A DNA stretch of 64,000 nt from Chromatiales bacterium (GTDB lineage Bacteria > Pseudomonadota > Gammaproteobacteria > UBA6429): positions 49,096 through 113,095 of the forward strand of contig JALTJN010000470.1 of the NCBI GenBank assembly GCA_027076405.1, given 5' to 3'. Both the position numbers and the translations under genes were made by a program. Positions within the stretch are counted from its first letter, which is position 1. Each line of letters opens with the position of its first letter. A model generated the notes under the pieces. That model was given only the letters and a program-made list of their open reading frames with translations, had not been told where the DNA came from and made no database searches. Below, piece by piece: positions 26,099 to 36,976 of this stretch.

Positions 26099-27214
26099 AT
26101 GCATAATTTAAATCAAACATTAGCTGAACAGCTTAATATCTCAAAACAGGAAATAGAAAAACGTAAAAGTTTTCTTGATTTCACTAAAAAAGACGAAGAA
26201 ATATTACTCGCCTATAAGCCAATTATTGCAAAGCATTGCAATGGAATCGTTAAAAACTTCTATGATTTTATGACCCGGTATTCTGAGGTTTCATCCATTA
26301 TTGGTGATGCTGAAACGATGCGCCGCTTATATAGCACAATGAACCGTTATGTGCTGGAATTATTTGATGGCCATTATGATAAGGACTATGTCAGTAAACG
26401 ACTTCGTATAGGATTGGTTCATCAACGCATTGGTGTATCAAGTGATTTATATTTATCAGCGATTTATCGCTTGCAGTTGAATTTACATAATACAGTTGCA
26501 ATGTATGAAATGGGAAGTAAGGACTACATGGATATTTTCTCTTTACGGCAAGCGATTAATAAAATAATTATGTTTGATATTCAGTTTGTTTTAGAAACTT
26601 ATTATTCTGGTCTGGTTAATCAGGTGGAAGCAGCTAAAAATGAGTTGAAGCTGTATGCCGATTCACTGGAAAAGAAAGTTGAAGATCGAACACGTGAGCT
26701 TGAAGAAATGTCAATGCGGGATATGTTGACAGGGCTTTATAATCAGCGTGCTTTTTTTGAATATTTGCGTAAAGAGATTTCGAATGCAGAGCGTTATCAC
26801 GAATCATTAGTGTTATGTTATTTTGATTTAAATGGATTTAAGGCAATTAATGATAAAAAGGGACATCAGGAAGGTGATAATGTACTTATAACAACCGGTA
26901 AATTGATCAAGGAAAACATGCGGGAAAGTGACATTGCTTTTCGTTATGGTGGTGATGAATTTGCTTTAATACTTCCGCACTCAACGTTGGAAGACGCGGA
27001 CATATTTGTAAAACGCTTAATCAAAAATTTCAGGGTTGATGAAATGCAGGGAGTCAGTTTTAGCATGGGTATTGCTGCCATGGGGCCAGATGAGTATGTT
27101 GATCCCGATATGTTATTGAGTATTGTAGATAAAGAGATGTATGCAGCCAAAGCTAAAACTAAAAAGCGTCGCGGGTTTTATGTTTCATCTATTTTTGTCG
27201 TGCCAGAAATCTAG
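26099..27214 (+). CDS. Globin-coupled sensor diguanylate cyclase
   Basis: A 371-residue protein. An N-terminal sensor globin (about 1-165) with proximal His108 (GLVHQRIG) is followed by a helical linker (about 165-205, KKVEDRTRELEEM) and a GGDEF domain with YGGDEF (about 282-287). An I-site RxxD (RESD) precedes it at the usual spacing, so product inhibition is likely. It makes cyclic-di-GMP in response to O2 or another gas, as in DosC and BpeGReg. It lies downstream of the phosphoesterase cluster but is separately spaced, so it is probably independent. Confidence 0.92.
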   Translation: MHNLNQTLAEQLNISKQEIEKRKSFLDFTKKDEEILLAYKPIIAKHCNGIVKNFYDFMTRYSEVSSIIGDAETMRRLYSTMNRYVLELFDGHYDKDYVSKRLRIGLVHQRIGVSSDLYLSAIYRLQLNLHNTVAMYEMGSKDYMDIFSLRQAINKIIMFDIQFVLETYYSGLVNQVEAAKNELKLYADSLEKKVEDRTRELEEMSMRDMLTGLYNQRAFFEYLRKEISNAERYHESLVLCYFDLNGFKAINDKKGHQEGDNVLITTGKLIKENMRESDIAFRYGGDEFALILPHSTLEDADIFVKRLIKNFRVDEMQGVSFSMGIAAMGPDEYVDPDMLLSIVDKEMYAAKAKTKKRRGFYVSSIFVVPEI

Positions 27215-27322
27215 CTAAAGCAAATTTATAGCCTGCCGGTAATTATTCGGCCATCGTATGCCCTTTGTTCCAAATCTGTTAGAATTAGCCCGTTTTTATT
27301 TCCGTAAAGAGATCGTAGCAAA

Positions 27323-30300
27323 ATGGCAACTATTCAAGAACTTCTTAAACAGCGCATTCTGATTTTAGATGGTGCAATGGGCAGCTTGATTCAGACATAT
27401 AAGCTGGATGAAGCAGGTTATCGTGGTGAACGTTTTGCTGACTGGCCATCCGATGTAAAGGGAAATAACGATCTTTTAGTTTTAACCCAGCCACAAATTA
27501 TTAAAGATATTCATACTGCTTATCTCGAAGCGGGCGCGGATATCGTCGAAACGAACACCTTTAACGCCACCTCAATCTCCATGGCCGATTATGGAATGGA
27601 AGAGCTGACTTATGAAATTAATAAAGAGGCTGCCCGTTTAGCGCGAGAAGCGTGTGATGAAATGGAAGCCAAAGTTGAAGGCAAGCCTCGTTTTGTGGCC
27701 GGTGTATTAGGGCCGACTAACCGGACTTGCAGTATTTCTCCTGATGTAAATAATCCCGGTTTTCGCAATATTACTTTTGATATTCTTAAAGAAGCTTACC
27801 TTGAGTCGATGAGTGGCCTGGTAGATGGTGGTGCCAATATAATTCTGGTCGAAACTATTTTTGATACCTTAAATGCCAAAGCAGCCTTGTTTGCCATAGA
27901 AGAATATTTTGCAAAAAATAATGTGACATTGCCGGTTATGATTTCCGGCACCATTACAGATGCATCAGGCCGTACCTTATCTGGCCAAACAGCCGAAGCA
28001 TTCTGGAATTCTCTCAATCATATCAAGCCGATTAGTTTTGGTTTTAACTGTGCTTTAGGTGCAACAGAATTGCGGCCTTACATTGAAGAGATATCAGGGC
28101 TGGCTAACTGCCATATTAATACCCATCCAAATGCAGGTTTGCCGAATGAATTTGGTGAGTACGATGAAACCCCCGAAGAGATGGCGACAGAAATTGAAGA
28201 CTGGGCTAAAAAAGGCTATCTCAATATTATTGGTGGTTGCTGTGGAACGACACCTGCACACATTGAAGCTATCGCTAAAGCAGTCAGTAAATACCCGCCA
28301 CGTAAAATACCGGATATTCCGGTTGAATGTCGTTTAAGTGGTTTGGAACCCTGCAATATTAATGAAGATTCTTTATTCGTAAATGTCGGCGAACGGACTA
28401 ATGTCACCGGTTCTGCAAAATTTAAACGACTTATATTAGAAGAACAATATGATGAAGCGTTAAACGTTGCACGTGAACAGGTTGAGAACGGCGCACAAAT
28501 TATCGATATCAATATGGATGAAGGCATGCTTGATGGCATGCATGCCATGAAAACATTCCTAAACCTGATTGCCTCTGAACCGGATATTTCCCGTGTCCCG
28601 GTGATGATTGATTCATCAAAGTGGCCGATTATTGAAGAAGGTTTAAAGTGTATTCAGGGTAAAGGCGTTGTTAACTCTATTTCACTTAAAGAAGGTGAAG
28701 AGAACTTTATCAAGCAAGCCAAATTGTGTCGTCAATACGGTGCTGCCATTATTGTTATGGCCTTTGATGAAACAGGTCAGGCGGATACACAACAGCGAAA
28801 GATTGAAATTTGTACGCGTGCATATAATGTTTTAATTGAAAAAGTAAACTTCCCGCCGGAAGACATTATTTTTGATCCCAATATTTTTGCTGTTGCCACC
28901 GGTATCGAAGAACATAATAACTATGGCGTAGATTTTATTGAAGCAACGCGGGTAATTAAAAATACATTGCCGCATGCCATGGTCAGTGGTGGTGTTTCAA
29001 ATGTGTCATTTTCCTTTCGTGGAAATAATCCGGTACGTGAAGCGATTCATGCCGTCTTTCTTTATCATGCGATACATGCGGGTATGGATATGGGGATTGT
29101 TAATGCCGGACAGTTAGCGATTTTAGATGACATACCAAAAGAATTACGTGAAGCCGTTGAGGACGTTGTTTTAAATCGTCGGGATGATTCAACAGAGCGA
29201 TTACTGGATATTGCGGATCAGTTTAAAGGTGATGGTAGCTCAGCGAAGAAAGTAGAAGATTTAGAGTGGCGTAAACTCCCCGTAGTAAAAAGGATAGAGC
29301 ATGCCCTTGTTAAAGGGATAGATACTTTTGTAGTAGAAGATACCGAAGAGGCAAGACAACAATTTTCTGCCCCGATTGAAGTAATAGAAGGCCCGCTCAT
29401 GGATGGTATGAATGTGGTCGGGGATTTATTTGGTGACGGTAAAATGTTTTTACCACAAGTGGTAAAGTCTGCGCGTGTTATGAAGAAAGCTGTGGCCTAT
29501 TTGCTCCCTTATATAGAAGCTGAAAAGGACGGAGCCTCACAAAGTAACGGTAAAATTCTAATGGCAACCGTTAAAGGCGACGTGCATGATATTGGAAAAA
29601 ATATCGTTGGCGTTGTGCTGCAATGTAATAACTTTGAAGTTGTAGATATGGGTGTCATGGTGCCTGCTAATGATATTTTGAAAAAAGCGAAAGAAGAAAA
29701 CGTTGATATTATTGGCTTAAGTGGACTAATTACGCCATCACTGGATGAAATGGTGCACATGGCAAAAGAAATGGAACGTCTTGGTTTTGATATTCCTATG
29801 ATGGTAGGTGGTGCAACAACTTCAAAAGCGCATACTGCAGTTAAGATAGAGCAAAATTATCATGGCCCAAGTGTCTGGGTAAAAGATGCTTCACGTGCGG
29901 TGGGTGTGGCACAAAATTTAATTAGTAAAGACATGAAAGAGCCTTTCCTTAAAGAGTTAAAGGCAGACTATGAAAAAGTGCGTATTGCTCATGCCGGTCG
30001 TCGGGCACAAACGAAATGGTTAACCTTGGAGCAGGCACGTGCCAATAAATTAAAAATAGACTGGGACAAATATACTCCACCGGTACCTAATGATTTAGGT
30101 TTGCAGATTTTTGATGATATGCCGCTTGAATTTTTAGTCCCTTATATTGACTGGACTCCTTTTTTCCATACCTGGGAATTAAAAGGTTCGTATCCAAAAA
30201 TTCTTGATGACGCTGAAAAAGGTGAAGAAGCGAAAAAATTATTTGCCGATGCGCAAGCCATGCTGGAACAAATTGTTGATGAACGCTGGATAAAAGCCCG

Positions 30301-31030
30301 AGCTGTAGTTGGTATGTTCTCGGCTAATAGTGTTAATGATGATGACATTGAAGTTTATACCGATGAAACACGTAAAGAAGTAAAAGTCACTTTACATCAT
30401 TTACGTCAGCAAACAGAGCGTCCGCCGGGTAAACCTAACAGGGCATTAGCTGACTTTGTTGCGCCAAAAGAGTCAGGCAAGAAAGATTATATTGGTGCCT
30501 TTGTTGTAACAGCTGGCCTGGGTATTGATGAGCACATTAAACGTTTTGAAGAAGATCATGATGATTATAATTCAATCATGTTAAAAGCACTTGCCGATCG
30601 TCTGGCTGAAGCATTTGCAGAGCACATGCATGATCGTATGCGCCATGTGAATTGGGGCTATGAAAACAAAACTAAATGGACGCCGAGTGATGGAATGGCA
30701 GAAGACTTTGATAATCAAAAATTGATTAAAGAAGATTATTCCAGTATTCGACCTGCTCCGGGTTATCCTGCATGTCCGGACCATACAGAAAAGCCATTAT
30801 TATGGACGTTACTTGATGCAGAAAAAAATGCCAGTGTTGAGTTAACAGACAGCTATGCCATGTGGCCGGCAGCATCAGTGAGCGGCTGGTATTTTAGTCA
30901 TCCGGACTCAAGTTATTTTGGTGTTGGTAAAATCAACAGAGATCAGGTTGAAGATTATGCTAAACGTAAAGGCATGCCTCTGGCAGAGGTTGAACGCTGG
31001 TTAGCGCCTAATCTTGGTTATGATAACTGA
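27323..31030 (+). CDS. metH: Cobalamin-dependent methionine synthase
   Basis: A 1235-residue protein, the usual MetH length. Its domain order is homocysteine-binding (1-310, with [11 protein letters not shown] zinc cysteines), pterin-binding (about 335-605), cobalamin cap and binding (about 640-890, with DVHDIGKN at about 753-760) and C-terminal SAM-binding reactivation domain (about 905-1235). It converts homocysteine to methionine with methyl-tetrahydrofolate, reactivated by SAM. No cobalamin riboswitch is visible in the 108 bases upstream. A clear terminator follows. Confidence 0.99.
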   Translation: MATIQELLKQRILILDGAMGSLIQTYKLDEAGYRGERFADWPSDVKGNNDLLVLTQPQIIKDIHTAYLEAGADIVETNTFNATSISMADYGMEELTYEINKEAARLAREACDEMEAKVEGKPRFVAGVLGPTNRTCSISPDVNNPGFRNITFDILKEAYLESMSGLVDGGANIILVETIFDTLNAKAALFAIEEYFAKNNVTLPVMISGTITDASGRTLSGQTAEAFWNSLNHIKPISFGFNCALGATELRPYIEEISGLANCHINTHPNAGLPNEFGEYDETPEEMATEIEDWAKKGYLNIIGGCCGTTPAHIEAIAKAVSKYPPRKIPDIPVECRLSGLEPCNINEDSLFVNVGERTNVTGSAKFKRLILEEQYDEALNVAREQVENGAQIIDINMDEGMLDGMHAMKTFLNLIASEPDISRVPVMIDSSKWPIIEEGLKCIQGKGVVNSISLKEGEENFIKQAKLCRQYGAAIIVMAFDETGQADTQQRKIEICTRAYNVLIEKVNFPPEDIIFDPNIFAVATGIEEHNNYGVDFIEATRVIKNTLPHAMVSGGVSNVSFSFRGNNPVREAIHAVFLYHAIHAGMDMGIVNAGQLAILDDIPKELREAVEDVVLNRRDDSTERLLDIADQFKGDGSSAKKVEDLEWRKLPVVKRIEHALVKGIDTFVVEDTEEARQQFSAPIEVIEGPLMDGMNVVGDLFGDGKMFLPQVVKSARVMKKAVAYLLPYIEAEKDGASQSNGKILMATVKGDVHDIGKNIVGVVLQCNNFEVVDMGVMVPANDILKKAKEENVDIIGLSGLITPSLDEMVHMAKEMERLGFDIPMMVGGATTSKAHTAVKIEQNYHGPSVWVKDASRAVGVAQNLISKDMKEPFLKELKADYEKVRIAHAGRRAQTKWLTLEQARANKLKIDWDKYTPPVPNDLGLQIFDDMPLEFLVPYIDWTPFFHTWELKGSYPKILDDAEKGEEAKKLFADAQAMLEQIVDERWIKARAVVGMFSANSVNDDDIEVYTDETRKEVKVTLHHLRQQTERPPGKPNRALADFVAPKESGKKDYIGAFVVTAGLGIDEHIKRFEEDHDDYNSIMLKALADRLAEAFAEHMHDRMRHVNWGYENKTKWTPSDGMAEDFDNQKLIKEDYSSIRPAPGYPACPDHTEKPLLWTLLDAEKNASVELTDSYAMWPAASVSGWYFSHPDSSYFGVGKINRDQVEDYAKRKGMPLAEVERWLAPNLGYDN

Positions 31031-31039
31031 TTAAAAAAG

Positions 31040-31070
31040 GAAAGCCATTTCAATTGAAATGGCTTTTTTG
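31040..31070 (+). terminator. Rho-independent terminator after metH
   Basis: Perfect hairpin AAGCCATTTC / GAAATGGCTT (about 31042-31065), then TTTTTTG. It is immediately upstream of the next start codon. Confidence 0.9.
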
Positions 31071-31075
31071 TATTG

Positions 31076-31651
31076 ATGAATAAAAAAACATCTGTATCGG
31101 ATGCCTTTATATTAGCACTACAAGTCGAACTGGAAGCTCATACTCATGGGATAGGTGAATATGACTTAATGACCCGTTTAAAGTTACAAGGCTATTTTGA
31201 CTTTTTATCAACGCCTGCACTACCCCATGAGCTTTTTCGAGCGCATTTCTTTTTGTTCCATGCACTTTATGTATTAAGCGATTTTTTACTTGAAGAAAAA
31301 TCGCATCTTTTAAAAATTCATACTTTAAATATACAATTATTGCCGTATCAGGCAGGAGAAAATGCATTACAGCAAGATGACAGGCTGAAAGCCTATTATC
31401 TGGACTTTAATAATTTGGAAAATACTTCAGAAGATGATGTTTATGAAATGATGGCTTCTTTCTGGAATAAATATCATCAATTCGAAAACCGTGAAGAAGC
31501 TTTGACAGTATTAGGTTTAACAGATCCGGTAGAAGATAAAGTGATAAAACAGGAATATCGGCGTTTAATTATGCAACATCATCCTGACCGTGGCGGGGAC
31601 ACGGAAAAAATACAAAAGTTAAATGATGTTATTAAATTACTATTAGGATGA
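31076..31651 (+). CDS. DnaJ-related protein
   Basis: A protein of about 191 residues with an N-terminal DNAJ-related domain (about 1-120, starting NKKTSVSDAFILALQ, with the PHELFRAHFFLFHALYVLSD segment) and a short C-terminal J domain (about 145-191) carrying the HPD motif in HHPDRGGD. J domains stimulate Hsp70 ATPase. The J domain is short and C-terminal, unlike DnaJ. ATG at 31076 is preferred; a TTG at 31073 is in frame just before. The metH terminator overlaps the leader, so a promoter or readthrough must supply transcripts. Confidence 0.85.
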   Translation: MNKKTSVSDAFILALQVELEAHTHGIGEYDLMTRLKLQGYFDFLSTPALPHELFRAHFFLFHALYVLSDFLLEEKSHLLKIHTLNIQLLPYQAGENALQQDDRLKAYYLDFNNLENTSEDDVYEMMASFWNKYHQFENREEALTVLGLTDPVEDKVIKQEYRRLIMQHHPDRGGDTEKIQKLNDVIKLLLG

Positions 31652-31661
31652 TTTATTACAA

Positions 31662-32255
31662 ATGAAAAATGTAATTTTTGATTTAGGTGCGGTGATGTTT
31701 GAATGGAATCCAAAAAAGATTTCAGTAAATTTCACAGATGACATTGTTCTGCAAAATAAAATTGAAAAAGAATTATATTACCATCAGGACTGGATTGATT
31801 TTGATAATGCAATAATCAATGAAACAGAAGCAACACAGCGTGCAAGCGATCGGCTTGAAATATCTGTAGCAGAGGCAAAGCGATTATTTAAAGAAACAAA
31901 AGAATCATTATTACTTATTACTAAAACACATGATGTTTTAAAGCATGTTAAAGAAAATAATTTAAAAGCATATTGTTTATCAAATATTTCACCCGAATTA
32001 TTTCAGTATGTTTATGAGCGGCATGATTTGTTTGAATTATTTGATGGCATAGTAACTTCCGGTGTTGAAAATACCGGGAAACCTGGTAAGCGTATTTTTG
32101 AAATATTACTTAGTCGTTATCAGCTAAACGCGAAAGAGTGTTTATTTATTGACGATAGCGTGGCGAATACAATAACAGCCGAGGAACTGGGTATTACCAC
32201 GGTTACTTTCAAAGGTTTAGATGAATGTTATCGGGAAATCTACACTTACATATAA
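31662..32255 (+). CDS. HAD-family hydrolase (YihX-like)
   Basis: A 197-residue HAD-superfamily protein. Motif I is FDLGAVMFEW (5-14), motif II is CLSNIS (about 106-111), and motifs III/IV are KPGKRIFEI and CLFIDDSVAN (about 146-175). The variant motif I without the second Asp is that of the YihX/haloacid-dehalogenase-like phosphatases. It likely removes phosphate from small sugar phosphates. It is 10 bases after the DnaJ-related gene, so co-transcription is likely. Confidence 0.88.
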   Translation: MKNVIFDLGAVMFEWNPKKISVNFTDDIVLQNKIEKELYYHQDWIDFDNAIINETEATQRASDRLEISVAEAKRLFKETKESLLLITKTHDVLKHVKENNLKAYCLSNISPELFQYVYERHDLFELFDGIVTSGVENTGKPGKRIFEILLSRYQLNAKECLFIDDSVANTITAEELGITTVTFKGLDECYREIYTYI

Positions 32256-32339
32256 GTAAAACCAGGTGCTTTAAGGATTGGTTTTGGTAAGCAGAATTGT
32301 TATGGTTAATACAGTTAAATTTACTTTTTGGGGACAGGA

Positions 32340-33359
32340 ATGGAAGACTTAAATCTGTGGTTAGTCGGGGGCGGCTTAGCCGTTGGTGCGATATTTGGTT
32401 TAATTGTTCAATATCACCGTTTTTGTATGGTTGCAGCGACAGGTAATTTTTTTCTAATTAATGACAACAGGCAGGTACTTGCTTTTGTTGCTGCGCTACT
32501 TGTTGCAATAACCGGTACACAACTTCTTGAATATACCGACACCGTTGCGATTGCAGATTCTTCTTATCGCAATTCATTGCTGGACTGGTTTGGTGCAAGT
32601 CTTGGTGGTTTAATTTTTGGTGTTGGTGGTGTTTTAGCCGGTGGTTGTGCTACCCGCACTCTGGTTCGTTCTGCAGAAGGAAGTTTGCACTCCATTATTG
32701 CTCTTTTATTTTTTATGTTACTAGCTGCATCTGCACAGTTTGGATTTTTAGAAGGCGTACGTTTAGCAATTACAAATACCACTGCTGTTGAGTTAGCGGG
32801 AGATGCGTCGGTTGCGACTATTTTAGGTTTACCTCACTGGTTACCCGCGATTGTTGCGGTCATTTTAATGCTGGGATATTTAATTAAATATTGGAACCCT
32901 GCGGCAAAATCAATGGTGGCCGGTGGTGTTTTTATCGGGCTTTTAGTTGTTGCTAGCTGGTATATCACCGGTGTTCTGGCGCAGGATGAATTTGATCCAA
33001 TGAATCCTTCTGCTATTACAGTGTCAGGTCCTTTAGCTCGTTTTGGTTATATTTTGTTAGCAGGAAAAATCCCCGGCTTTTCTTTTACCATTGCATTTGT
33101 GATTGGCATTTTTGCAGCTTCATTTCTTTTCTCTCTTTTAAACGGGCGCTTTAAACTTGAGCCACCAAAAATTGGTGCGGCCAAAAAAGCGGTATTGGGT
33201 GGGTCATTAATGGGTATCGGTGCAATCATGGCGTATGGCTGTAATGTTGGTCAGGGCTTATCCGGTATATCAACGCTCTCTTTCGAATCTATATTGGCAT
33301 TTTCAGGTATGTTTATCGGGACCGCAGCAACAGTAAAGTACATGGAGAAAAATAGTTAA
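32340..33359 (+). CDS. YeeE/YedE family transporter (sulfur-compound uptake)
   Basis: A membrane protein of about 339 residues with roughly nine or ten hydrophobic helices. The paired conserved cysteines GGCATRTL (about 102) and GCNVGQGLSG (about 294) are the hallmarks of the YeeE/YedE (TsuA-like) family, which moves thiosulfate or related sulfur species across the inner membrane. The ATG at 32340 has the GGGGACAGGA leader; an earlier in-frame TTG gives a four-residue extension. The methyltransferase gene starts 2 bases after its stop, so they form a tight unit. Sulfur role is inferred from the family. Confidence 0.9.
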   Translation: MEDLNLWLVGGGLAVGAIFGLIVQYHRFCMVAATGNFFLINDNRQVLAFVAALLVAITGTQLLEYTDTVAIADSSYRNSLLDWFGASLGGLIFGVGGVLAGGCATRTLVRSAEGSLHSIIALLFFMLLAASAQFGFLEGVRLAITNTTAVELAGDASVATILGLPHWLPAIVAVILMLGYLIKYWNPAAKSMVAGGVFIGLLVVASWYITGVLAQDEFDPMNPSAITVSGPLARFGYILLAGKIPGFSFTIAFVIGIFAASFLFSLLNGRFKLEPPKIGAAKKAVLGGSLMGIGAIMAYGCNVGQGLSGISTLSFESILAFSGMFIGTAATVKYMEKNS

Positions 33360-33360
33360 G

Positions 33361-34002
33361 ATGAGCTGCTGTTGTCCACATTCAAGATCCGGGGGACGAA
33401 TTTTTTCATTTTTTGCCAGAAGTTATCGACGTCGTTTTGCTAAAAAAGGCTTTGAGCCTTCACAGCAGCAACTTATGGACGGCTTGAAACAGGCAGATTT
33501 TAAAGATGCCTCATTACTGGAAGTAGGAAGTGGAGTGGGTTATTTGCACCAAACTCTGCTGGAGCAAGGTGCTAAAAATGCGGTGGGTATAGATCTTGCG
33601 GCGGATATGCTTAAAGAAGCAGAAGACTGGGCATCAGAAAAAGGACTAGCTGAACGTATAGAATATATTCAGGGTGATTTTATAGAATTGCTGGATCAGG
33701 TTGAGTCTGCCGATGTTACTATTTTAGATAAAGTTGTTTGCTGTTATCCGCATGCAGAATTGCTGGTAAATAGTACAACGGTCAAAACAAAACGCGTTTA
33801 TGCATTAACTTATCCGCGCAAACGCTGGTTTATAAAAGTGGCAATAGACATTATGGCCGTTGGTTTCAAAATAGTAGGGTCAGATTTCAGAGTTTATATG
33901 CATAACCCTGATGATATAGAACGATGGATTACTCAGGCTGGCTTTAAAAAAACGTATCAGCAACAAACCTTTATCTGGTTAACTCAGGTTTACCAGAAAT
34001 AA
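33361..34002 (+). CDS. Class I SAM-dependent methyltransferase
   Basis: A 213-residue class I methyltransferase with the SAM loop LLEVGSGVGYLH (about 54-65), the acidic residue in VGIDLA and a later motif with TILDKVVCCYPH (about 120-131). The N terminus MSCCCPHS carries three consecutive Cys followed by a His, an unusual thiol-rich start. The adjacent transporter gene (gap of only one base) suggests a linked role in sulfur chemistry. The substrate is unknown; closest general resemblance is to small-molecule methyltransferases such as Mg-protoporphyrin types. Confidence 0.8.
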   Translation: MSCCCPHSRSGGRIFSFFARSYRRRFAKKGFEPSQQQLMDGLKQADFKDASLLEVGSGVGYLHQTLLEQGAKNAVGIDLAADMLKEAEDWASEKGLAERIEYIQGDFIELLDQVESADVTILDKVVCCYPHAELLVNSTTVKTKRVYALTYPRKRWFIKVAIDIMAVGFKIVGSDFRVYMHNPDDIERWITQAGFKKTYQQQTFIWLTQVYQK

Positions 34003-34069
34003 ACTGCACTAACCCGCCTCTGGTTGCCATGCAACCTGAATAATCTATCGATTTAATCAAACGGCTTGA

Positions 34070-34261
34070 TTACAGCGCCATTAATGAAGCAATGATCAAT
34101 AAAACGATTGCCAAAGCCTGAAAACCAATTCGAGCCGACATGAATTGGGTGTAGTGTTTGTCATCAAACCGGCCTCCTGCTGCCATTGAGCCAACACCCC
34201 AAGCCAGAGAGACAACAGTTGCGATTAAAGCTAATACGATTAATGTAGTTAAAGTTGTCAT
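34070..34261 (-). CDS. HIG1-like twin-helix small membrane protein
   Basis: A 63-residue protein of two membrane helices (about 4-27 and 44-62) joined by a charged loop with FDDKHYTQFMSARIG. This matches the twin-transmembrane HIG1-type proteins found with or near cytochrome oxidases in proteobacteria. The gene has the ribosome site GGAGG upstream of ATG at 34261. Its function here is not known. Confidence 0.8.
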   Translation of the reverse strand: MTTLTTLIVLALIATVVSLAWGVGSMAAGGRFDDKHYTQFMSARIGFQALAIVLLIIASLMAL

Positions 34262-34441
34262 AATTACCTCCTTATCTTGCTTACTTTAAGTATAGTTTAA
34301 AGAAAGTCATTTAGCTGGAAATCTGGTTTTGAGGCAGGAAATTACTCACGGCCACGGTAATCATCGTGTTCTTAAGACCCCAATCCTGTTACTATGCGTT
34401 TCATTTTTTTGCTATAAGTTATTAATTTCCGGAGTTTTTTT

Positions 34442-35971
34442 ATGTTCCAGATGGGTTGTGCAAGTCGCGCATGTTTTCAAAATGAAATTCTTTCTGGTTT
34501 AACCGTTGCGTTAGCCCTTGTTCCCGAAGCCGTTGCTTTTGCATTTGTTGCGGGGGTTCCGCCTTTAGTTGGTTTATACGCAGCATTTATGGTGGGCTTG
34601 TTAGCAGCCATTTTTGGTGGTCGTCCGGGAATGATATCGGGGGCAACCGGTGCAATGGCTGTGGTGATGGTTGCTCTGGTGGCACAGCATGGTATTGAAT
34701 ATTTATTCGCAGCCGTTGTGCTTACCGGTTTATTACAAATATTGGCAGGGCTTTTACGGCTGGGTAAATACATTCGTATAGTGCCTCATCCGGTGATGTT
34801 GGGTTTTGTAAACGGCTTGGCCATTGTTATTTTTCTTGCCCAGCTGCAACATTTTCAAATTAAAATGCCAGATGGCACGATGGAATGGATGTCAGGGCCA
34901 GCTTTATATATCTTATTAGCGCTGGTTGCATTAACGATGGCCATTATGCATTTCCTGCCTAAAATAACCGGTGCTTTTCCCGCAGCACTGGCTGCCATTT
35001 TAGTAGTTTCATTTTTAGTTATAGGTTTTGATATTGATACCCATCAGGTTGGTGATCTTGCATCAATTAAAGGTGCCTTTCCTTCATTCCATATTCCTTC
35101 TGTACCATTTAATCTTGAAACGTTAACGATTATTTTTCCCTATGCCATTGTTCTAGCGGCGGTTGGTCTAATTGAATCACTTTTAACACTTTCCTTGATT
35201 GATGATATTACAAACACCCGTGGTCGTGGTAACCGGGAATGTGTTGGTCAGGGTATCGCAAACACGGCTACCGGTTTATTCGGTGGTATGGGTGGTTGTG
35301 CCATGATTGGTCAAAGTATGATTAACGTGAACTCGGGTGGGCGTCAGCGGTTATCCGGTATTTCAGCAGCAATCTTTTTATTAATCTTTATTTTATTTGC
35401 ATCAAGTTTAATTGAACAAATACCAATGGCGGCATTGATTGGTGTGATGTTTATGGTAGTACTCGCAACTTTTGAATGGTCGAGTCTCCGTATTATGGGG
35501 AAAATTCCAAAAACAGATGCTTTTGTTTTAATCCTTGTTTCCGGGGTAACCGTTGCAACTGATCTGGCATTTGCTGTTGTTGTTGGTGTTATTGTTTCAG
35601 CATTATTTTTTGCCTGGGAACATGCGTCACACATTAATGTGAAAAGTTATGACGATGAAAAAGGTTCACGAGTTTATGAGCTAAACGGGCCACTATTTTT
35701 TGGTTCGGTAAAAAACTTTTTAGAATTATTTAACCCGGAAAATGATCCGGATGACGTCATTATAGAATTTCAGAATTCACGCGTTGCTGATCATTCTGCG
35801 ATTGAAGCAATTGATAATCTGGCAGAAAAATATATTAAAGCCGGAAAAAAACTTCATTTACGTCATTTAAGTCCCGAGTGCAGAGAACTGCTGAAGAAGG
35901 CGGGGGATTTGGTAGAAGTTAATGTGATGGAAGATCCGAAATATCATGTTGCAGATGACCAGCTTGCTTAA
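34442..35971 (+). CDS. SulP family inorganic anion transporter
   Basis: A 509-residue SulP protein. Ten or more helices include the family segment [19 protein letters not shown] near the N terminus, [27 protein letters not shown] (about 258-284) and a C-terminal STAS domain (about 405-500). SulP proteins carry sulfate or bicarbonate across the inner membrane. The Gly-rich segment after helix 8 is typical of the bicarbonate/anion branch, but the substrate cannot be fixed. It is followed by a bidirectional terminator. Confidence 0.93.
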   Translation: MFQMGCASRACFQNEILSGLTVALALVPEAVAFAFVAGVPPLVGLYAAFMVGLLAAIFGGRPGMISGATGAMAVVMVALVAQHGIEYLFAAVVLTGLLQILAGLLRLGKYIRIVPHPVMLGFVNGLAIVIFLAQLQHFQIKMPDGTMEWMSGPALYILLALVALTMAIMHFLPKITGAFPAALAAILVVSFLVIGFDIDTHQVGDLASIKGAFPSFHIPSVPFNLETLTIIFPYAIVLAAVGLIESLLTLSLIDDITNTRGRGNRECVGQGIANTATGLFGGMGGCAMIGQSMINVNSGGRQRLSGISAAIFLLIFILFASSLIEQIPMAALIGVMFMVVLATFEWSSLRIMGKIPKTDAFVLILVSGVTVATDLAFAVVVGVIVSALFFAWEHASHINVKSYDDEKGSRVYELNGPLFFGSVKNFLELFNPENDPDDVIIEFQNSRVADHSAIEAIDNLAEKYIKAGKKLHLRHLSPECRELLKKAGDLVEVNVMEDPKYHVADDQLA

Positions 35972-35989
35972 TTAGTCAGAGAGTAAATT

Positions 35990-36022
35990 AAAAAAAGCCT
36001 GCTTAATCGCAGGCTTTTTTAT
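35990..36022. terminator. Bidirectional terminator between sulP and downstream gene
   Basis: Hairpin AGCCTGC / GCAGGCT (35996-36015) with A-run before and T-run after. It serves the plus-strand SulP gene and the convergent gene ending at 36019. Confidence 0.85.
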
Positions 36023-36357
36023 GAGTTGTTTCTGAGCAGATGCTGTGTAAATTCATCCCGTGCTTTATCGAGTTCATCTTTAATTAATGGAACAAGAACT
36101 TTTTTATCATCAAGTGTTTCAATACATTTTTCATAAAAAATATTAAAGGCGTTCAGAATTTCTTGCGGGTCAACCGAAGATTTTTTGGCTTGCTGCTGAC
36201 TGTTTCCGGCAGGATCAAGCAATATTAATGTAGCATAACGGGGAATCATTTTATTGTGTCCCGTTTTAATATTACTGGCAATCAAGGGAGATGTTTTAAC
36301 ATATGTTTCGCCCTCGTATTCAAAGCTCTGGCCGATAGATAACAGTTTAAATTTCAT
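36019..36357 (-). CDS. Hypothetical protein, 112 residues
   Basis: A soluble protein of mixed fold with an N-terminal beta part (FKLLSIGQSFEYEGETYVKTSP) and a C-terminal helix pair rich in acidic and basic residues. No family is recognised. The first 60 residues have an SH3-like look. It has no visible operon partner. Confidence 0.6.
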   Translation of the reverse strand: MKFKLLSIGQSFEYEGETYVKTSPLIASNIKTGHNKMIPRYATLILLDPAGNSQQQAKKSSVDPQEILNAFNIFYEKCIETLDDKKVLVPLIKDELDKARDEFTQHLLRNNS

Positions 36358-36482
36358 GCGAACTCCTGCTGCACGGGATTATTTTAAAAAGAGAGTATAG
36401 CAAAAAGAAAAATCAGGTGAGTTAGCTTGATTTATAAAATTTTTGTTGCCATTCTTACAGTCCACAACTTGAGGAGTTTATT

Positions 36483-36866
36483 ATGCCGGTGACTTCTGAG
36501 ATTGATACTGAACATAACCTAATCGTTCATACGGTTACAGAATATATGGACATGTCTATACTGGTGAATACAATTTCCGAAACGTTAAAAAATCCTGCTT
36601 ATAAAGCCGGGATGAATGCTATCTGGCATTTTGATCATATTGACAATATGAATATTTCATCTTCAGATCTAATGTTTGTTGCCGATTTTGCCAGTAAAAA
36701 TATTGATACGGCAGGAGAACATTATTGTTTAGCATTAGTTGCAGAAGAAGACTTGGCCTTTGGTTTAACGCGAGTGTATGAAGCCTGGAGTAGTGAGCGG
36801 CCGGTGACAATAAGTAACTTTCGTAATTTGGAAGATGCCCGAAAATGGATTCAGACAGAAAAATAG
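36483..36866 (+). CDS. Hypothetical SpoIIAA-like protein
   Basis: A 127-residue protein with strand and helix alternation. It opens with an N-terminal beta hairpin and helix (DMSILVNTISETLKN), then a GMNAIWHFDHIDNMN segment and ends FRNLEDARKWIQTEK. The ending matches the D-A-R-x-W-hydrophobic pattern of the 124-residue protein at 4545-4919. SpoIIAA-like folds are regulatory in some bacteria; here no partner kinase or phosphatase gene is adjacent. Ribosome site GAGGAG is at 36470-36475. Confidence 0.55.
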   Translation: MPVTSEIDTEHNLIVHTVTEYMDMSILVNTISETLKNPAYKAGMNAIWHFDHIDNMNISSSDLMFVADFASKNIDTAGEHYCLALVAEEDLAFGLTRVYEAWSSERPVTISNFRNLEDARKWIQTEK

Positions 36867-36976
36867 TTTTAGTCGTAAAGAGTTATTTATATATCAGTAC
36901 AGACAAAATTTAATCATCCATTATTTTAATGACAGTGTGTCATTACAAACACTAATTTAAACCGTTTATATAAATA

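Noticed and set aside
27215..27322. Cobalamin or SAM riboswitch upstream of metH
   Set aside because: The leader is only 108 bases and I saw neither a B12-box-like sequence nor the paired stems expected for a riboswitch.
34021..34069. Terminator between methyltransferase and HIG1-like gene
   Set aside because: Only a weak TAATCAA/TTGATTA repeat without a T-run; insufficient support.
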